Below, one piece after another: positions 20,704-29,562 of a stretch of DNA of 64,000 nucleotides. The number at the start of each line of letters is the position of its first letter. The stretch's first letter is position 1. A model generated the notes under the pieces. That model saw only the letters and a program-made list of their open reading frames with translations. It was not told the DNA's origin and searched no databases. The DNA is taken from the NCBI RefSeq assembly GCF_000234665.1, contig NC_018311.1, positions 62,001 to 126,000 on the forward strand. The letters run 5' to 3'. This stretch comes from Leishmania mexicana MHOM/GT/2001/U1103. Its lineage: Eukaryota; Euglenozoa; Kinetoplastea; Trypanosomatida; Trypanosomatidae. The translations under genes and the position numbers were made by a program.

Positions 20704-21328
20704 GGCTAACAGCGTGGCGCTGTGTGTGTGTGTGTGTGTGGGTGTGTGTGTGTGGGTGTGTGTGTGTGTGTGGGTGTGGGTGGTGTAAGCTCTGTGTGCA
20801 ACGCAGAAAGACGACGTTCTACGCAGCCAACGAGAGGCAGAGGCGCAGCAGTGTGTTACTCGAGCGTTGTGTACCGCGCTACCCCCCTCCCATCCCTCCG
20901 TCCTGCCGCGTGTCTCCCTGCGGACCACCTCGAAGATGCGCGTGGAAGACACACACACAGAGAGAGAGGTGTGTTGCGCTGAGGCTCTGCTTGCGGAAGC
21001 TTTTACCGATGTGGCGTGAAAAATAGAAATGGAAAAGTCAGAGTGGAGGATGGCGTGTGCGTGCGTGTGTGCGTGTGCGTGTGCGTGTCGAGGGGGGAGG
21101 GAGGGGCTCACGAGAGCAGTCGCGCACTCCACCCGAGCAGACGCGGAGAGGGACAGGCAGAGCCGTTTGCACGAACCACCAACACCAACGCCCGCCACCG
21201 CCCCCGCCCCCCATCTCTCCTGCACCGATGCGTAGGAGAGCCCACCAAGGAGGGTGGGCACGGGGGGAGGGGGGGATGTGATGTGTGATCTAGAGAGCAG
21301 AGAAGTAGGCACACACACGCGCGCATAG
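20704..21328. other. Intergenic, 625 bases, microsatellite-rich
   Basis: This spans the 3' UTR of the 252-aa gene and the PGS1 leader. It holds the long GT tract at 20721-20782, a GTGCGT-type tract at about 21055-21090, and two coding-strand pyrimidine tracts (about 21108-21087 and 20968-20957) that could be PGS1 acceptors. No gene seen. Confidence 0.5.
20721..20782. repeat. (TG)n/(TGTGGG)n microsatellite
   Basis: About 62 bases of TG broken by GGG steps lie 18 bases upstream of the PGS1 ATG. Translated in the open frame this gives His-Thr/Pro repeats, a sign that the frame here is not coding. Confidence 0.9.
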
Positions 21329-22087
21329 TCAGAGATACGTGCCCACCATCAGAGCCATCAGACTCTCGTACGCGGCGCCATGTTTCGCTACTGTATTCCC
21401 CTCTACACCAGAAAAGCCCGACGTCATATCGGTGCTTCCGGGGCTTGTAAAATCGGCGTGGCCGCTGCCCGGAGTAGGCGAGGGGCTCGCCCCCGCCGCC
21501 GGTACGCCAATCCGCTGCCACTGCGGCATCCTCAGAAGCTCAGGCACGGTAAGATTCCCTCTCTCCAGTGCCGCTACCTCGTCCTGCGCCTCTGCTGCCG
21601 AGGCGTAACGACGCTCGGCAACGCAATGAAACCCCCTCCAGTACTGGAAGGCGACGACAACCCCCAGCAGCGGTGTCTTGGCTTCGTCATCGCTTCCACC
21701 AGCGGCGCCAAGACAAGCGCCCAGCTTGTCCTCAACGTGGAGGAACAGCACAGTGACCACGGTAGAGACGTCGAAGGCGCCGTCTCCTGATCGTGGCGCG
21801 TCCGCCTCCGCCTCGCTTGCCTGTGGAGTGCCGGGAAGTGCCTCACTCCCTGCCGATGGCGGCGACGACGGAAGAAGCGCCCGAATGCACGCGAGAGAGA
21901 CGGCGGTGTGCTCGAAGCGGGAGGCGAAGAGGCTGAAGCAGTCGCGCAGGTGGCCTTGCAGCTCCTCTGCCGCGGTAAGGCGGCAGCACAGCTCCATGCC
22001 ATCACCGCACGAATGCCGCCGCCCGCCCGCGTCTACGGGCTCCGGCGGCGTGTCCGCCTCGTGTGCGGGAAGAGAGAAGAGCGGCAT
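21329..22087 (-). CDS. Unknown conserved-looking protein, 252 aa
   Basis: I do not recognise this gene. The frame is 252 codons with a good acceptor 39 bases upstream of its ATG. The visible protein has a helical, Leu/Cys-rich first half (GMELCCRLTAAEELQGHL, then CFSLFASRFEHTAVSLACIRALL), a Ser/Pro/Glu linker, a second structured block (DVSTVVTVLFLHVEDKLGACLG, then LLGVVVAFQYWRGFHCVAERRY) and a Ser/Thr/Pro-rich tail ending in AYESLMALMVGTYL. It has no clear signal peptide, and the hydrophobic VVVAFQYW stretch is too short for a sure membrane helix. Its place between PGS1 and the ACAD-like gene says nothing certain about its role, as trypanosomatid units are not functional operons. Confidence 0.65.
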   Translation of the reverse strand: MPLFSLPAHEADTPPEPVDAGGRRHSCGDGMELCCRLTAAEELQGHLRDCFSLFASRFEHTAVSLACIRALLPSSPPSAGSEALPGTPQASEAEADAPRSGDGAFDVSTVVTVLFLHVEDKLGACLGAAGGSDDEAKTPLLGVVVAFQYWRGFHCVAERRYASAAEAQDEVAALERGNLTVPELLRMPQWQRIGVPAAGASPSPTPGSGHADFTSPGSTDMTSGFSGVEGNTVAKHGAAYESLMALMVGTYL

Positions 22088-22873
22088 CCTCTACTTGAGT
22101 AGGCAGACGGCAGAACCTATGGCTGCTGTTGCGAGCACGTGCAAATACGTATGAGAGGAAGATGTGAGAGGAGGAGAGGGGGTGGGCGAACGTCCGGTGC
22201 AACGTCCGTCCTGGAGAGAGCAGTCGCCGTAGACAAGGTGAAACACGGCGGCGTCACAGAAGTGATGGAAGAGCGGAGGCAGACAACAGTGTGCGGCACT
22301 TGCAGCATAGGAAACGGAGAAAGACGCGCTACACGGACACAAAAGGCCACGAACGACCCTTGCTGTCACGTCCTGGGCGGCTCACAGGCACGCGCGCGCC
22401 GCAAGACCTCCCTCGGAGGATAAGGAGAGAAGAGGCGCGCGGAGCACCTGCACGTATGCGCCGCCTGTCGCTGCCATGGCGGCTCCTCGTCGGTCCTGAG
22501 AGGACGCCAGGAAGTGGGGTGACGAGTTCTTAGTAAAGAGCGAAACTGGGGAGATGCAAGGGGCGGCGCGCAATGGTGTCACCCTCCTCCTTGGCGCGCC
22601 GCAGCCGTAAGAAAAAGGATGGGGGAGCGCCGTCACGGAGCGCCACCGCCCGCCGTGGACATCACACCACCATCACCACCATCACCATCTCCAGTGCAAC
22701 CGTGGTCCACAGCATCCGTCGACTTAGTGAGCTCCCCCCGCAAATGCGTCATCATGAGGGCAGAAGGTTGGGGCGTCGAGGGCGGCAATGCCGAGCGCGT
22801 CGACCACCGCGTGTTCGCCGCCTACACGCACCTCATCCCCTACCAACGCCGTCTCGCATGGCATGCGGAGCGA
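22088..22873. other. Intergenic, 786 bases
   Basis: This is the 3' UTR of the ACAD-like gene and the leader of the 252-aa gene. Short CAC/ACC repeats lie at 22664-22690. Nothing else was recognised. Open frames on either strand are short and of biased composition. Confidence 0.4.
22126..22187 (-). promoter_or_regulatory. Predicted spliced-leader acceptor of the 252-aa gene
   Basis: A minus-strand CT tract runs from about 22187 to 22150 (CCCCCTCTCCTCCTCTC, then CTTCCTCTC). The first unambiguous AG after its end is at 22127-22126. The leader would be 39 bases. Confidence 0.4.
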
Positions 22874-24781
22874 CTACGTGGACGCCGCCCTCTCCATCGA
22901 TGACGCCTTCGCGTTTTGCGGCGACGTGTTCATCAACTCGATGGGGTGCGTCGAGTAGTTGTCGAGGCTCTTACTCTTCTTTATCACACTCGTCGCCGCA
23001 CGCGACATCATGTAGTCGTTCATGATACGCTGACGGCGCACCGCTGAGGCGCCGCCAAACGCCTGCGCCAGCAGCCATTCTCGGTGGCCGCGGCCCTCCT
23101 CATCGATGTTCAACGCCGCAGTGCAGCGGTAGATGACGGCGAGGTTGGCCAGCACCTCGGAGACGTACTGCGCCACGCTGATCACAAACATCGGCTCCAG
23201 CTTACCCTTCTCGCTTGCAATAACGTTCAGCAGCTTCGCCACGTCAAGCTCCAGTGCCTTGGCCATCCCCGCCAGGTTCACGTGCGGTGCCGCCAGACGC
23301 ACGCCACCATAGCTGTGGCCACTTGTCAGCCCAATCAAACCTTGGAGCGCGCCGCCAATGCCCGCACGAGAGCCGCCGGCGCCGCTGCCGAAGAGACCGC
23401 CCTGCGACAGCAGCGGGTGCAGGAAGGCCATCGACTGCTCCTCCATGGAGCCATTCCAAGACGTGAGGAGGTACTTGGGAGAGTTGAAGAGTTCTGCAAG
23501 GTACGGGTAGTCGATCATCTTGGCCGGGTTGCTGCGGTGGGCCACCGCCGCAACGAGCGGGGTGTCGCGCACCATCTCCCACATGCAATCCATGCCGTCC
23601 ATCAAGGCGCGCTCTGCATATATTTTGAGCACCATGGACTCGATCAAGGGGGTTTGCAGCTGCTCCGAAAAGCTGCTGAAGAGCTCGGCAGCCTCGTCGC
23701 CGTCGGCAACCTCCGGGTCGCCCACGACGTAGTCGGTCAAGCAGTCGATCCCGTAGCGGAAGCATGCGAGCTGCGCCAATCGCATCTGGACCGCGGGGTT
23801 GCGGATCAGAAGCGCGTCGTAGCGCACGGTATTGGTGGCATGCAGCGCGCCAACCTCCCCCATCTTCCGCAGAATGGCGCTGTAAGCCGTGGCGGTCAGC
23901 ACGTGCTGGTAGCTAGCCACCTTCTCCGCGGACAGCGGCTCGGACTGGGCAACGTCGGCATTATTTAGTCGCACTCGCAGCATACCGTTCACCAGCTTTT
24001 TCTCCACCACGCCGGGCTGATCGAGCGGCACGGAGCCCGTGACGTACTTCGGCGTGCTATTCTCGCCGCCCTCCAGTCGCAGGACCACACGGATCGACTT
24101 GGGCAGCGCATGCGCGGCGGTGGTGGCAGAGGAGGAGCCATGGTGACGGTGTTCGCCTCCCTCGCTACCGGCCGCCGTCGTCCTTGCCGCCTGCACGTCG
24201 CCGCTTCCGACCGCCGTGGCCATACCGCTCGCCTTCAGCGTCGGCGCACCAGTGCCCGTGTGCGTCACCACGGCCGTCGCTTCTGTCAAATACGAGCGCG
24301 GCCACTCCTCGTCGCCGCTGTACACCTCTCTCAGCCACGCCACGGGGTTCTCGCTGACGGCAAGTCGACGCACCACATCGCTGCGGTCGTGGAATGCCTT
24401 CCACGCCTTCCTCCTTGCCTCGCAGTTCTGTGCGCGCTGTGCCTCCGCGGCTGCAGCCTTCGCCACCGCCTCCGCCTCCACTGCCGTGGCAGCACCAGCG
24501 GCGGCCATGGCGGCCTCCGTGCTCGTGGCATCCGGCGTCGCTGCGGTTACCGCCGCTTTCTCGGCCTGCTTCACGGTGCTCTCCGACCCCTCACCACTGC
24601 CCGCACCGCTGGCCGCCACTGCCGATCCTGGCACTGCCGCGGCTGCCGCTGCAGCGCTGACCTCGCGGTCTAGCTGGATGGAGAAAAAGTTCAGCATCTG
24701 GACGTCGGCGAGTCGGCCCCTGCACAGGAGGAGCTCGACCATGTCCGTGCGGGCACGCAAGGCGCGGAAGTACCGCATCAT
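22874..24781 (-). CDS. Divergent acyl-CoA-dehydrogenase-like protein (C-terminal ACAD fold)
   Basis: This 635-aa protein shows a stretch typical of the helical C-terminal half of acyl-CoA dehydrogenases. YSAILRKMGEVGALHATNTVRYDALLIRNPAVQMRLAQL echoes the ACAD helix with RxQFG...xxFQxVQxxLA, followed by an LTDYVVGD block and then LIESMVLKIYAERALMDGMDCMWEM, echoing xxxAKxxxxExAxxxxDxxxQ. I find neither the usual FAD-binding N-terminal signature nor a confident catalytic Glu, so it may be a pseudo-enzyme or an ACAD9-like scaffold. The N-terminus (MMRYFRALRARTDM) is basic and could be mitochondrial targeting. About 80 Ala/Glu-rich residues after the first 40 are low-complexity. The start at 24781 is the frame's first Met; Met2 is equivalent. 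The family call is tentative. Confidence 0.6.
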   Translation of the reverse strand: MMRYFRALRARTDMVELLLCRGRLADVQMLNFFSIQLDREVSAAAAAAAVPGSAVAASGAGSGEGSESTVKQAEKAAVTAATPDATSTEAAMAAAGAATAVEAEAVAKAAAAEAQRAQNCEARRKAWKAFHDRSDVVRRLAVSENPVAWLREVYSGDEEWPRSYLTEATAVVTHTGTGAPTLKASGMATAVGSGDVQAARTTAAGSEGGEHRHHGSSSATTAAHALPKSIRVVLRLEGGENSTPKYVTGSVPLDQPGVVEKKLVNGMLRVRLNNADVAQSEPLSAEKVASYQHVLTATAYSAILRKMGEVGALHATNTVRYDALLIRNPAVQMRLAQLACFRYGIDCLTDYVVGDPEVADGDEAAELFSSFSEQLQTPLIESMVLKIYAERALMDGMDCMWEMVRDTPLVAAVAHRSNPAKMIDYPYLAELFNSPKYLLTSWNGSMEEQSMAFLHPLLSQGGLFGSGAGGSRAGIGGALQGLIGLTSGHSYGGVRLAAPHVNLAGMAKALELDVAKLLNVIASEKGKLEPMFVISVAQYVSEVLANLAVIYRCTAALNIDEEGRGHREWLLAQAFGGASAVRRQRIMNDYMMSRAATSVIKKSKSLDNYSTHPIELMNTSPQNAKASSMERAAST

Positions 24782-25403
24782 GTCGAGGTCTGGGCGTACG
24801 CGCGTGTGCCGATGCGCGCAAAAGGAACAAGAGACCGAAAGGCCGAGGGACTGATGCGCCGTGACGTCCGTCGCGACGGCGTTGCGCTCTGCGTGGGCGT
24901 GGGCGTGATCTGAGTGCGGTTTTCGGACGTGGAAGAGCTGAGTGCTGGTCTCTTCTCCGGCACACGGAAAGCCAAACGGCTGGCAATGTCACGTGTGACT
25001 ACAGAGAACAACGACAACTGCTCTCCACGCGCGGAGGAGAACGCGTGTGATGGCCGTGAGCGTGCACGAGGAGGGGAGGGGGAGGGTGTGGCGAGCACGA
25101 AGAATGCCAGAGAGCGACGAGAGGGAGGGAGAGGGAGGGACGAGAGATGACAGAATCAGGAGAGAGAGACGTCGCCCTCACCAGACACATGCAGGCACGC
25201 GCACCGAAGAGATGCGCGCAAGCAGGGAGAGCGAGATAATGGGAGAGGTGGGGGACTTTAGTCCATCACATGTGCGTGTGAATCACCGCAGAGAGTCGTC
25301 CGTGGGAAAGGCACGGCGACCGATCCGCGCTGCGGAGCAGACGGGAAATAGCAAAGGAAAACGAAAACGTCGATCGTAACGGGGGAGAGACGCACACGCG
25401 GTC
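24782..25403. other. Intergenic, 622 bases
   Basis: This is the Dre2 3' UTR and the leader of the ACAD-like gene. The plus-strand purine run 25111-25148 (GAGGGAGGGAGAGGGAGGG) is a long coding-strand CT tract and the best candidate acceptor or polyadenylation signal. No gene seen. Confidence 0.45.
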
Positions 25404-25763
25404 TCACACATCATCCGTGAGGTTGAGCGTCACCTTGCCGTCCTCTGTGGCATCAAAGGCGGGCTGGCCGAGGAAGGGGCAGTTGGCGCAGCGGAAGGCG
25501 TCACCCTTGGAGCAGTTGCCGCACCCACCCGGCGGCATCGTGAAACCCTCCGCCTCGAGCTTGCCCTCCGCCTCAAGCTTGCGCTCCAGCTCAGCGCGGC
25601 CGCAGACGCAGTTCTTGCAGGCGCGACGGCGCGTCGTGCAGTCCTCACCCTTGGTCGCCTGTTTCAAGATGCGGTCCTCCTCCGTGAGAAGGGCATCCTC
25701 GTCAGGGATGGGCTGGCGCGTCTTGAGGCTGAACGCCTGCGTCGAGGTGGCAGACGAGGTCAT
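25404..25763 (-). CDS. DRE2: Dre2/anamorsin (CIAPIN1) Fe-S protein, C-terminal domain only
   Basis: This 119-aa protein of the cytosolic iron-sulfur assembly (CIA) pathway receives electrons from the diflavin reductase Tah18/NDOR1. Both cluster-binding motifs are intact: Cys42, 49, 52 and 54 (CX6CX2CXC, in [15 protein letters not shown]) and Cys81, 84, 92 and 95 (CX2CX7CX2C, in [19 protein letters not shown]), followed by QPAF as in the family. A Glu/Lys-rich helical linker with an imperfect KLEAEG repeat lies between them. Yeast and human proteins (about 310-350 aa) carry an N-terminal methyltransferase-like domain, which is absent here. The frame has no room for it, since the acceptor lies just upstream of the ATG at 25763. 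I call this a natural short form, not a truncation. Confidence 0.93.
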   Translation of the reverse strand: MTSSATSTQAFSLKTRQPIPDEDALLTEEDRILKQATKGEDCTTRRRACKNCVCGRAELERKLEAEGKLEAEGFTMPPGGCGNCSKGDAFRCANCPFLGQPAFDATEDGKVTLNLTDDV

Positions 25764-26424
25764 GTGCGGGGTTTGCTGGCTCGCAAGCAGGGGGAGGGGG
25801 AGGGGAGGGGGTTGGTAGAGTGGACGGAACCTGTCGTCGATCGCACTCGTTCAGTGATGTTGATGCGCACGTGCGTTCGTGAAGGGCGGGAGCGAAGGAT
25901 GAGGACAGCGGCGTGGCGGCGAGAAGCAGAAAACGTGAGAGAAGGGGAGAGAGCTGCGGTGTCGCCGTGGTGTATCCGCGCGCCGGGTCGGCGGGTGTGT
26001 GCTCGTGGTTGTTGTCGTTGCCCAAGAAGGGCAGCAGCGGAAGCACAAGGGCGGTGAAGGGCGGAGGGGGGTAGGGAGCAAGCAGAGGGGAGAGGTTGCA
26101 TGCATGGCGGGCATAATTGCCACTGTCAGGGACGGGTCGGGAGCGGTGAGGCGGGAACGCGAGGCTGCTTGCATGTTGTGTCCAAAGAAAACTAAGCCAC
26201 GCACACGAGCACGTGCGCGCGGCGCACGCTGAGCTCAGTCGAGTGTGCAGAGGAATTCTTCTATCTCCGTCCCTCGCCCCCCTCCTCCTTCCGCCAACCA
26301 TCACATCCTCCAGCATGTCACAAGAGCGTGGGTGTCCTCTGGTCGGTTCTCTATACGTGCAGGTTAGTGTCGTCGTGTCCGTTCATGCGCCAACTCGCAC
26401 GCGCGTGGGAGATGGCTGTGCCTG
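25764..26424. other. Intergenic, 661 bases
   Basis: This is the 3' UTR of the YiiX-like gene and the Dre2 leader. The Dre2 acceptor tract is at its left end. Other frames (for example minus 25702-26316) overlap Dre2 out of frame and are Pro/Ser/His-rich, so not credible. No gene seen. Confidence 0.4.
25780..25813 (-). promoter_or_regulatory. Predicted spliced-leader acceptor of Dre2
   Basis: A minus-strand, very C-rich pyrimidine tract at about 25813-25790 is followed by AG at 25781-25780, giving a leader of about 17 bases. This fixes the Dre2 start at 25763 and rules out an N-terminal domain in the same transcript. Confidence 0.45.
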
Positions 26425-28245
26425 CTAATCCTCTTCCATTGCACGCGAGAGCGCGTCCTCCTCGCGCACAATGCGCATGTGCGACTCGCGACCAAGGCTC
26501 ATGTTAGCGGCGAAGTCGAGCACCGACTCCCCCGCGCCTTCTGTGAAATGGTACGGGCACGTGGCCACGCTGCTGTGCTCGTAGTACCACTGCAGCTGAT
26601 AGTCGCGGCCATCGACACCCCTGGCCGTGTCACCAGCCCGCAGTACAAGCGGTGGCACCGCCATATCAACGTGGTACGTCGCCTCTGACCGCTGCTTCAT
26701 CTGCTGACGGGCGAGCTCCTCGGCATCGCCAGTGAGGGGGCGGCCGTAAAAGTTTGTAATATATTCCATGCGAGCGATATGATCCCACGACGGCTTAAGT
26801 CGGGCCCTGCTAGAGCGAAGCCGCACGTCAGCAGCGGCTATCGCCTCACTGTTCTCCACGACGGACGTGTCGGGAAGCAGCGGGCGATCGCGCGTGATGA
26901 CGGGCCGCTGGGCACGCGCCTCCAGTCGACCGTAGGCGTAGTCGTACACGTGTAAACTGCGACTTCGGCGATCGTCCTTCACGTCCGCCGCAGTCGGCGG
27001 CGGAGGCGGCGCCACCACGTCCCTCCCATTGTTCTCATCGTTGCTGGCGCTGTGCTGCCCGTCGCTCCTCGCGTTCCCCTGCCGAGTGGCGTCATTCGAT
27101 GGAGGCAGCGCGGGGGCTGTGGTGCCACGCTCCAGCGGCACCCACCGCCACCGTCGCCTTAGCACCCCGAGCTCCTGGTACAGCTCCACAATCAGCTCAC
27201 TGCAGGAGACCTCGCCCGTGATTAGCTGCCGCAGCGGGTGCGCCTGGGTGTGGAGCCGCGGCCATAGAAAGGCCAGTGGGTACAGCAGACTGGAGTCCAT
27301 GCGTCGCCCTTCGCTCTCCTCGCAGAAGCGCGCCAGCCGCCTCTCCCGCTCCGGTGTATGATCGTAGTTGCGCAGCCTGCGCACAGCAAAGTAGTGGTAG
27401 GCCGGCACGCCCGACGGCGTCACCGACAGCAGCCGCCGCGATGCCTCGACCAGTTGCACTGTGTCGTGTGTCACATTCCCCTTCACATCCACCACGTCGT
27501 ACTCCTTGTTGTCCATCGCCTCGAGGATGATGGCGCCGCGGCGAATCACAGGGCGCCTCTGCAGCGCCGCCTCCTCAGCCCGAAGTTGCTCGCGAACCCA
27601 GAGAGCCGGGGACACTGGCACACGGGGGCCAGGTGCCGGTGCAGGCGACTCAGCGCCCTCCGTGCCTCTCTCGAAGACCTCGCTGAGGTCGCGCACCCGG
27701 TATGGAGGAGTGGATAAGGCCCACACTTTCGAGGACGACGCCGCTCCCCTCGCCCCGGTGTGCCCGGGCGCGGCAGGCGCGCCAGTCTCGCTCGTGTCGT
27801 CGTTAATGTGCTCGATCACCGCGGGTGCCACCACCACCGCCACGTGAGAGTAGCGGAGCGCCGCAGGCTTGAAGGACAAGATGAACTGCAGCGTCGTGAT
27901 GCACCAGCTCACAGGCCCGGTACCGCGCATGAGAATGATGTCCCCGGGCTGCAGCGTCGGCTCGACATCTTTCCAATCCTCCAGCGTGTAGTCCCTGCCG
28001 GGTGCGAAGAGCGTGTCGACAGTGGGCTGGTGAAGAGTGCGCACCACCACGCAGGTGGCCACGTACACGCCAGCACCGGCAGCCCCGTAGCCGGCCAGCG
28101 TCGCGAGCCTCCCGAAAGCCCCGCGGCGGCGGAAGTTGTGCACCCGCCGGTGCCAGAAGAAGTTGGGCATCTCTTTGTACACTGGGGAGCCCACGGCAGC
28201 GGACATCGCGACATGCTCGCCAAGCCGCCTGGTGAAGCGAAGCAT
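26425..28245 (-). CDS. YiiX-like permuted papain-fold (NlpC/P60 superfamily) hydrolase-like protein
   Basis: This protein is 606 aa from the ATG at 28245. The frame is open to 28626, but the extra codons lie in purine/pyrimidine tracts and look untranslated. Residues 99-104 (QPGDII) and 131-139 (RYSHVAVVV, His134) are followed some 210 residues later by GEVSCSELIVELYQELGVL (Cys near 348). The order GD, then SH, then CSELI is that of circularly permuted NlpC/P60 amidases such as YiiX/YebB, with His before Cys; family members hydrolyse amide or acyl bonds, but the substrate here is unknown. Between these parts lie LSTPPYRVRDLSEVF and ILEAMDNKEYDVVDV, also family-like. A probable transmembrane or signal-anchor stretch spans about 46-70. 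The C-terminal third has no family I recognise. The fold call rests on motif spacing seen by eye. Confidence 0.65.
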   Translation of the reverse strand: MLRFTRRLGEHVAMSAAVGSPVYKEMPNFFWHRRVHNFRRRGAFGRLATLAGYGAAGAGVYVATCVVVRTLHQPTVDTLFAPGRDYTLEDWKDVEPTLQPGDIILMRGTGPVSWCITTLQFILSFKPAALRYSHVAVVVAPAVIEHINDDTSETGAPAAPGHTGARGAASSSKVWALSTPPYRVRDLSEVFERGTEGAESPAPAPGPRVPVSPALWVREQLRAEEAALQRRPVIRRGAIILEAMDNKEYDVVDVKGNVTHDTVQLVEASRRLLSVTPSGVPAYHYFAVRRLRNYDHTPERERRLARFCEESEGRRMDSSLLYPLAFLWPRLHTQAHPLRQLITGEVSCSELIVELYQELGVLRRRWRWVPLERGTTAPALPPSNDATRQGNARSDGQHSASNDENNGRDVVAPPPPPTAADVKDDRRSRSLHVYDYAYGRLEARAQRPVITRDRPLLPDTSVVENSEAIAAADVRLRSSRARLKPSWDHIARMEYITNFYGRPLTGDAEELARQQMKQRSEATYHVDMAVPPLVLRAGDTARGVDGRDYQLQWYYEHSSVATCPYHFTEGAGESVLDFAANMSLGRESHMRIVREEDALSRAMEED

Positions 28246-29562
28246 CGTCGGCGTTCTTATGTGGGCACTTGCAGGATAGTGCCCCCACCCCACCCCTGAT
28301 GTTGGGGTCTTGCGAGAATCGATGAGCGGGCACACACGCCAACGCTGACGCCCACACGCGCGCACGCAGAGAGGAGTGGATGAGCCGGGGGAGGGCAAGA
28401 GGAGGTGCAGAGTGGGCGCCGGTATGGGGCGAGTAGACCAGAGCGACGCTACACACCGCAGAGGTTGGAGGGCTGTCTTCTCTCGCGCACCCTCGCTCCA
28501 CTGCAGCGCGGCAGCACAAGAATGGAGAAGACAAGATGAGAAGCGACGAGGATGAGCATTGCAGTCATCAAGTACCCCCCCCCCCTTTCTCCCCCCACCG
28601 CACGCACCGACGGCGTGCGCGTGCATCTGCGACGCACGGCGGCAGAGACAGCGCGGAGGGGGCGAAAGACAAGGTGATAAGACTCAGCGCTGAGAGTCTG
28701 AGAAGCCTTCACACACACACACAAAACCCCTCCCCCGCCCTCCCCTCCACGAGAAGTCCGGTGAGAAGCACCATCGCCGGGCATCAAGACGACCCCGCCA
28801 GCTGCCACCTCCGCGTCTGCACGCAAGCGCGCAAAGGCTCCCCAGGCACCCTTGAAGGCAGGAAGTGCAACCGTCTGAGCCAGCACACACGCCACCACAC
28901 CCGCTTCGGCCATGGTGTCTCCTGCGCGAGGAAGGACAGGAGACTGTCTCTCCGTGGTGCTGGTTAGTACACGGCGCACGTGCACGGCATACCGCCAAGG
29001 GCGTTTCGCTCCTTCCTTTTGTTGTTTGGGTGGGGGGAGGGCGCTGGTGCCTGAGGCGCGCATCATCGCTGCGGCCCGCGCTCTCGGTGATTGCGGGCGG
29101 GGGGAGATGGGGAAGGCCGGAGTCGAGAGAATCGGAGACGGTCTCGGCATTCGCACGCAAGCCATGCGCACCCTTCACGCCACACCATCCGTGAGCCTCC
29201 TCGCAGACGTGTGGCGCTGTTCATTTTCGCTCGGCTCTCGCTTTCGGTTGTCTGCGTCCTCCATCGGGCGATCCCGCCATCGCTGGCCACAGTCGCACAG
29301 GACCTCCGCTGCGCCCGCAGACGCTTACCCTTTTCCGTGTCCAGCTCTCTGACAGGTCGCAAGCCTGCTTCCTGCGGCCCCCAAAGCGCCACAGCGCGGC
29401 ACACCTATACATCACCACTGTCAACCGCCTCCTCGTCACTCACGGACGCGCACGCCTCCAAGACGCGCTGCATCGTGCTCGAGCCTCCTCACACGCACAT
29501 CATGGCCAGATACGTAAGCAACGCCCGTGCGCGGGCCCATGCATCGGCGTGCGGGGCGTGTT
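28246..29562. other. Intergenic, 1.3 kb
   Basis: This is the 3' UTR of the STE7-like kinase and the leader of the YiiX-like gene. Coding-strand CT tracts at about 28407-28365 could be the acceptor. A C-rich homopolymer run (28567-28579) and a short (CA)n (28710-28722) are present. The minus frame 28449-29171 (240 codons) crosses these tracts and is rejected as a gene. Confidence 0.4.

Noticed and set aside
18710..21318. 957-codon start for PGS1 at 21318
   Set aside because: The added N-terminus translates long GT runs as His-Thr repeats and lies across probable acceptor tracts; the ATG at 20703 begins a proper hydrophobic targeting helix.
23084..23968. 294-codon plus-strand ORF
   Set aside because: Antisense of the ACAD-like gene, with shadow-type composition.
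28449..29171. 240-codon minus ORF with a hydrophobic C-terminal stretch
   Set aside because: It crosses C-homopolymer and CA-repeat sequence, has no recognisable fold, and composition like neighbouring UTR; the hydrophobic part is short and probably chance.
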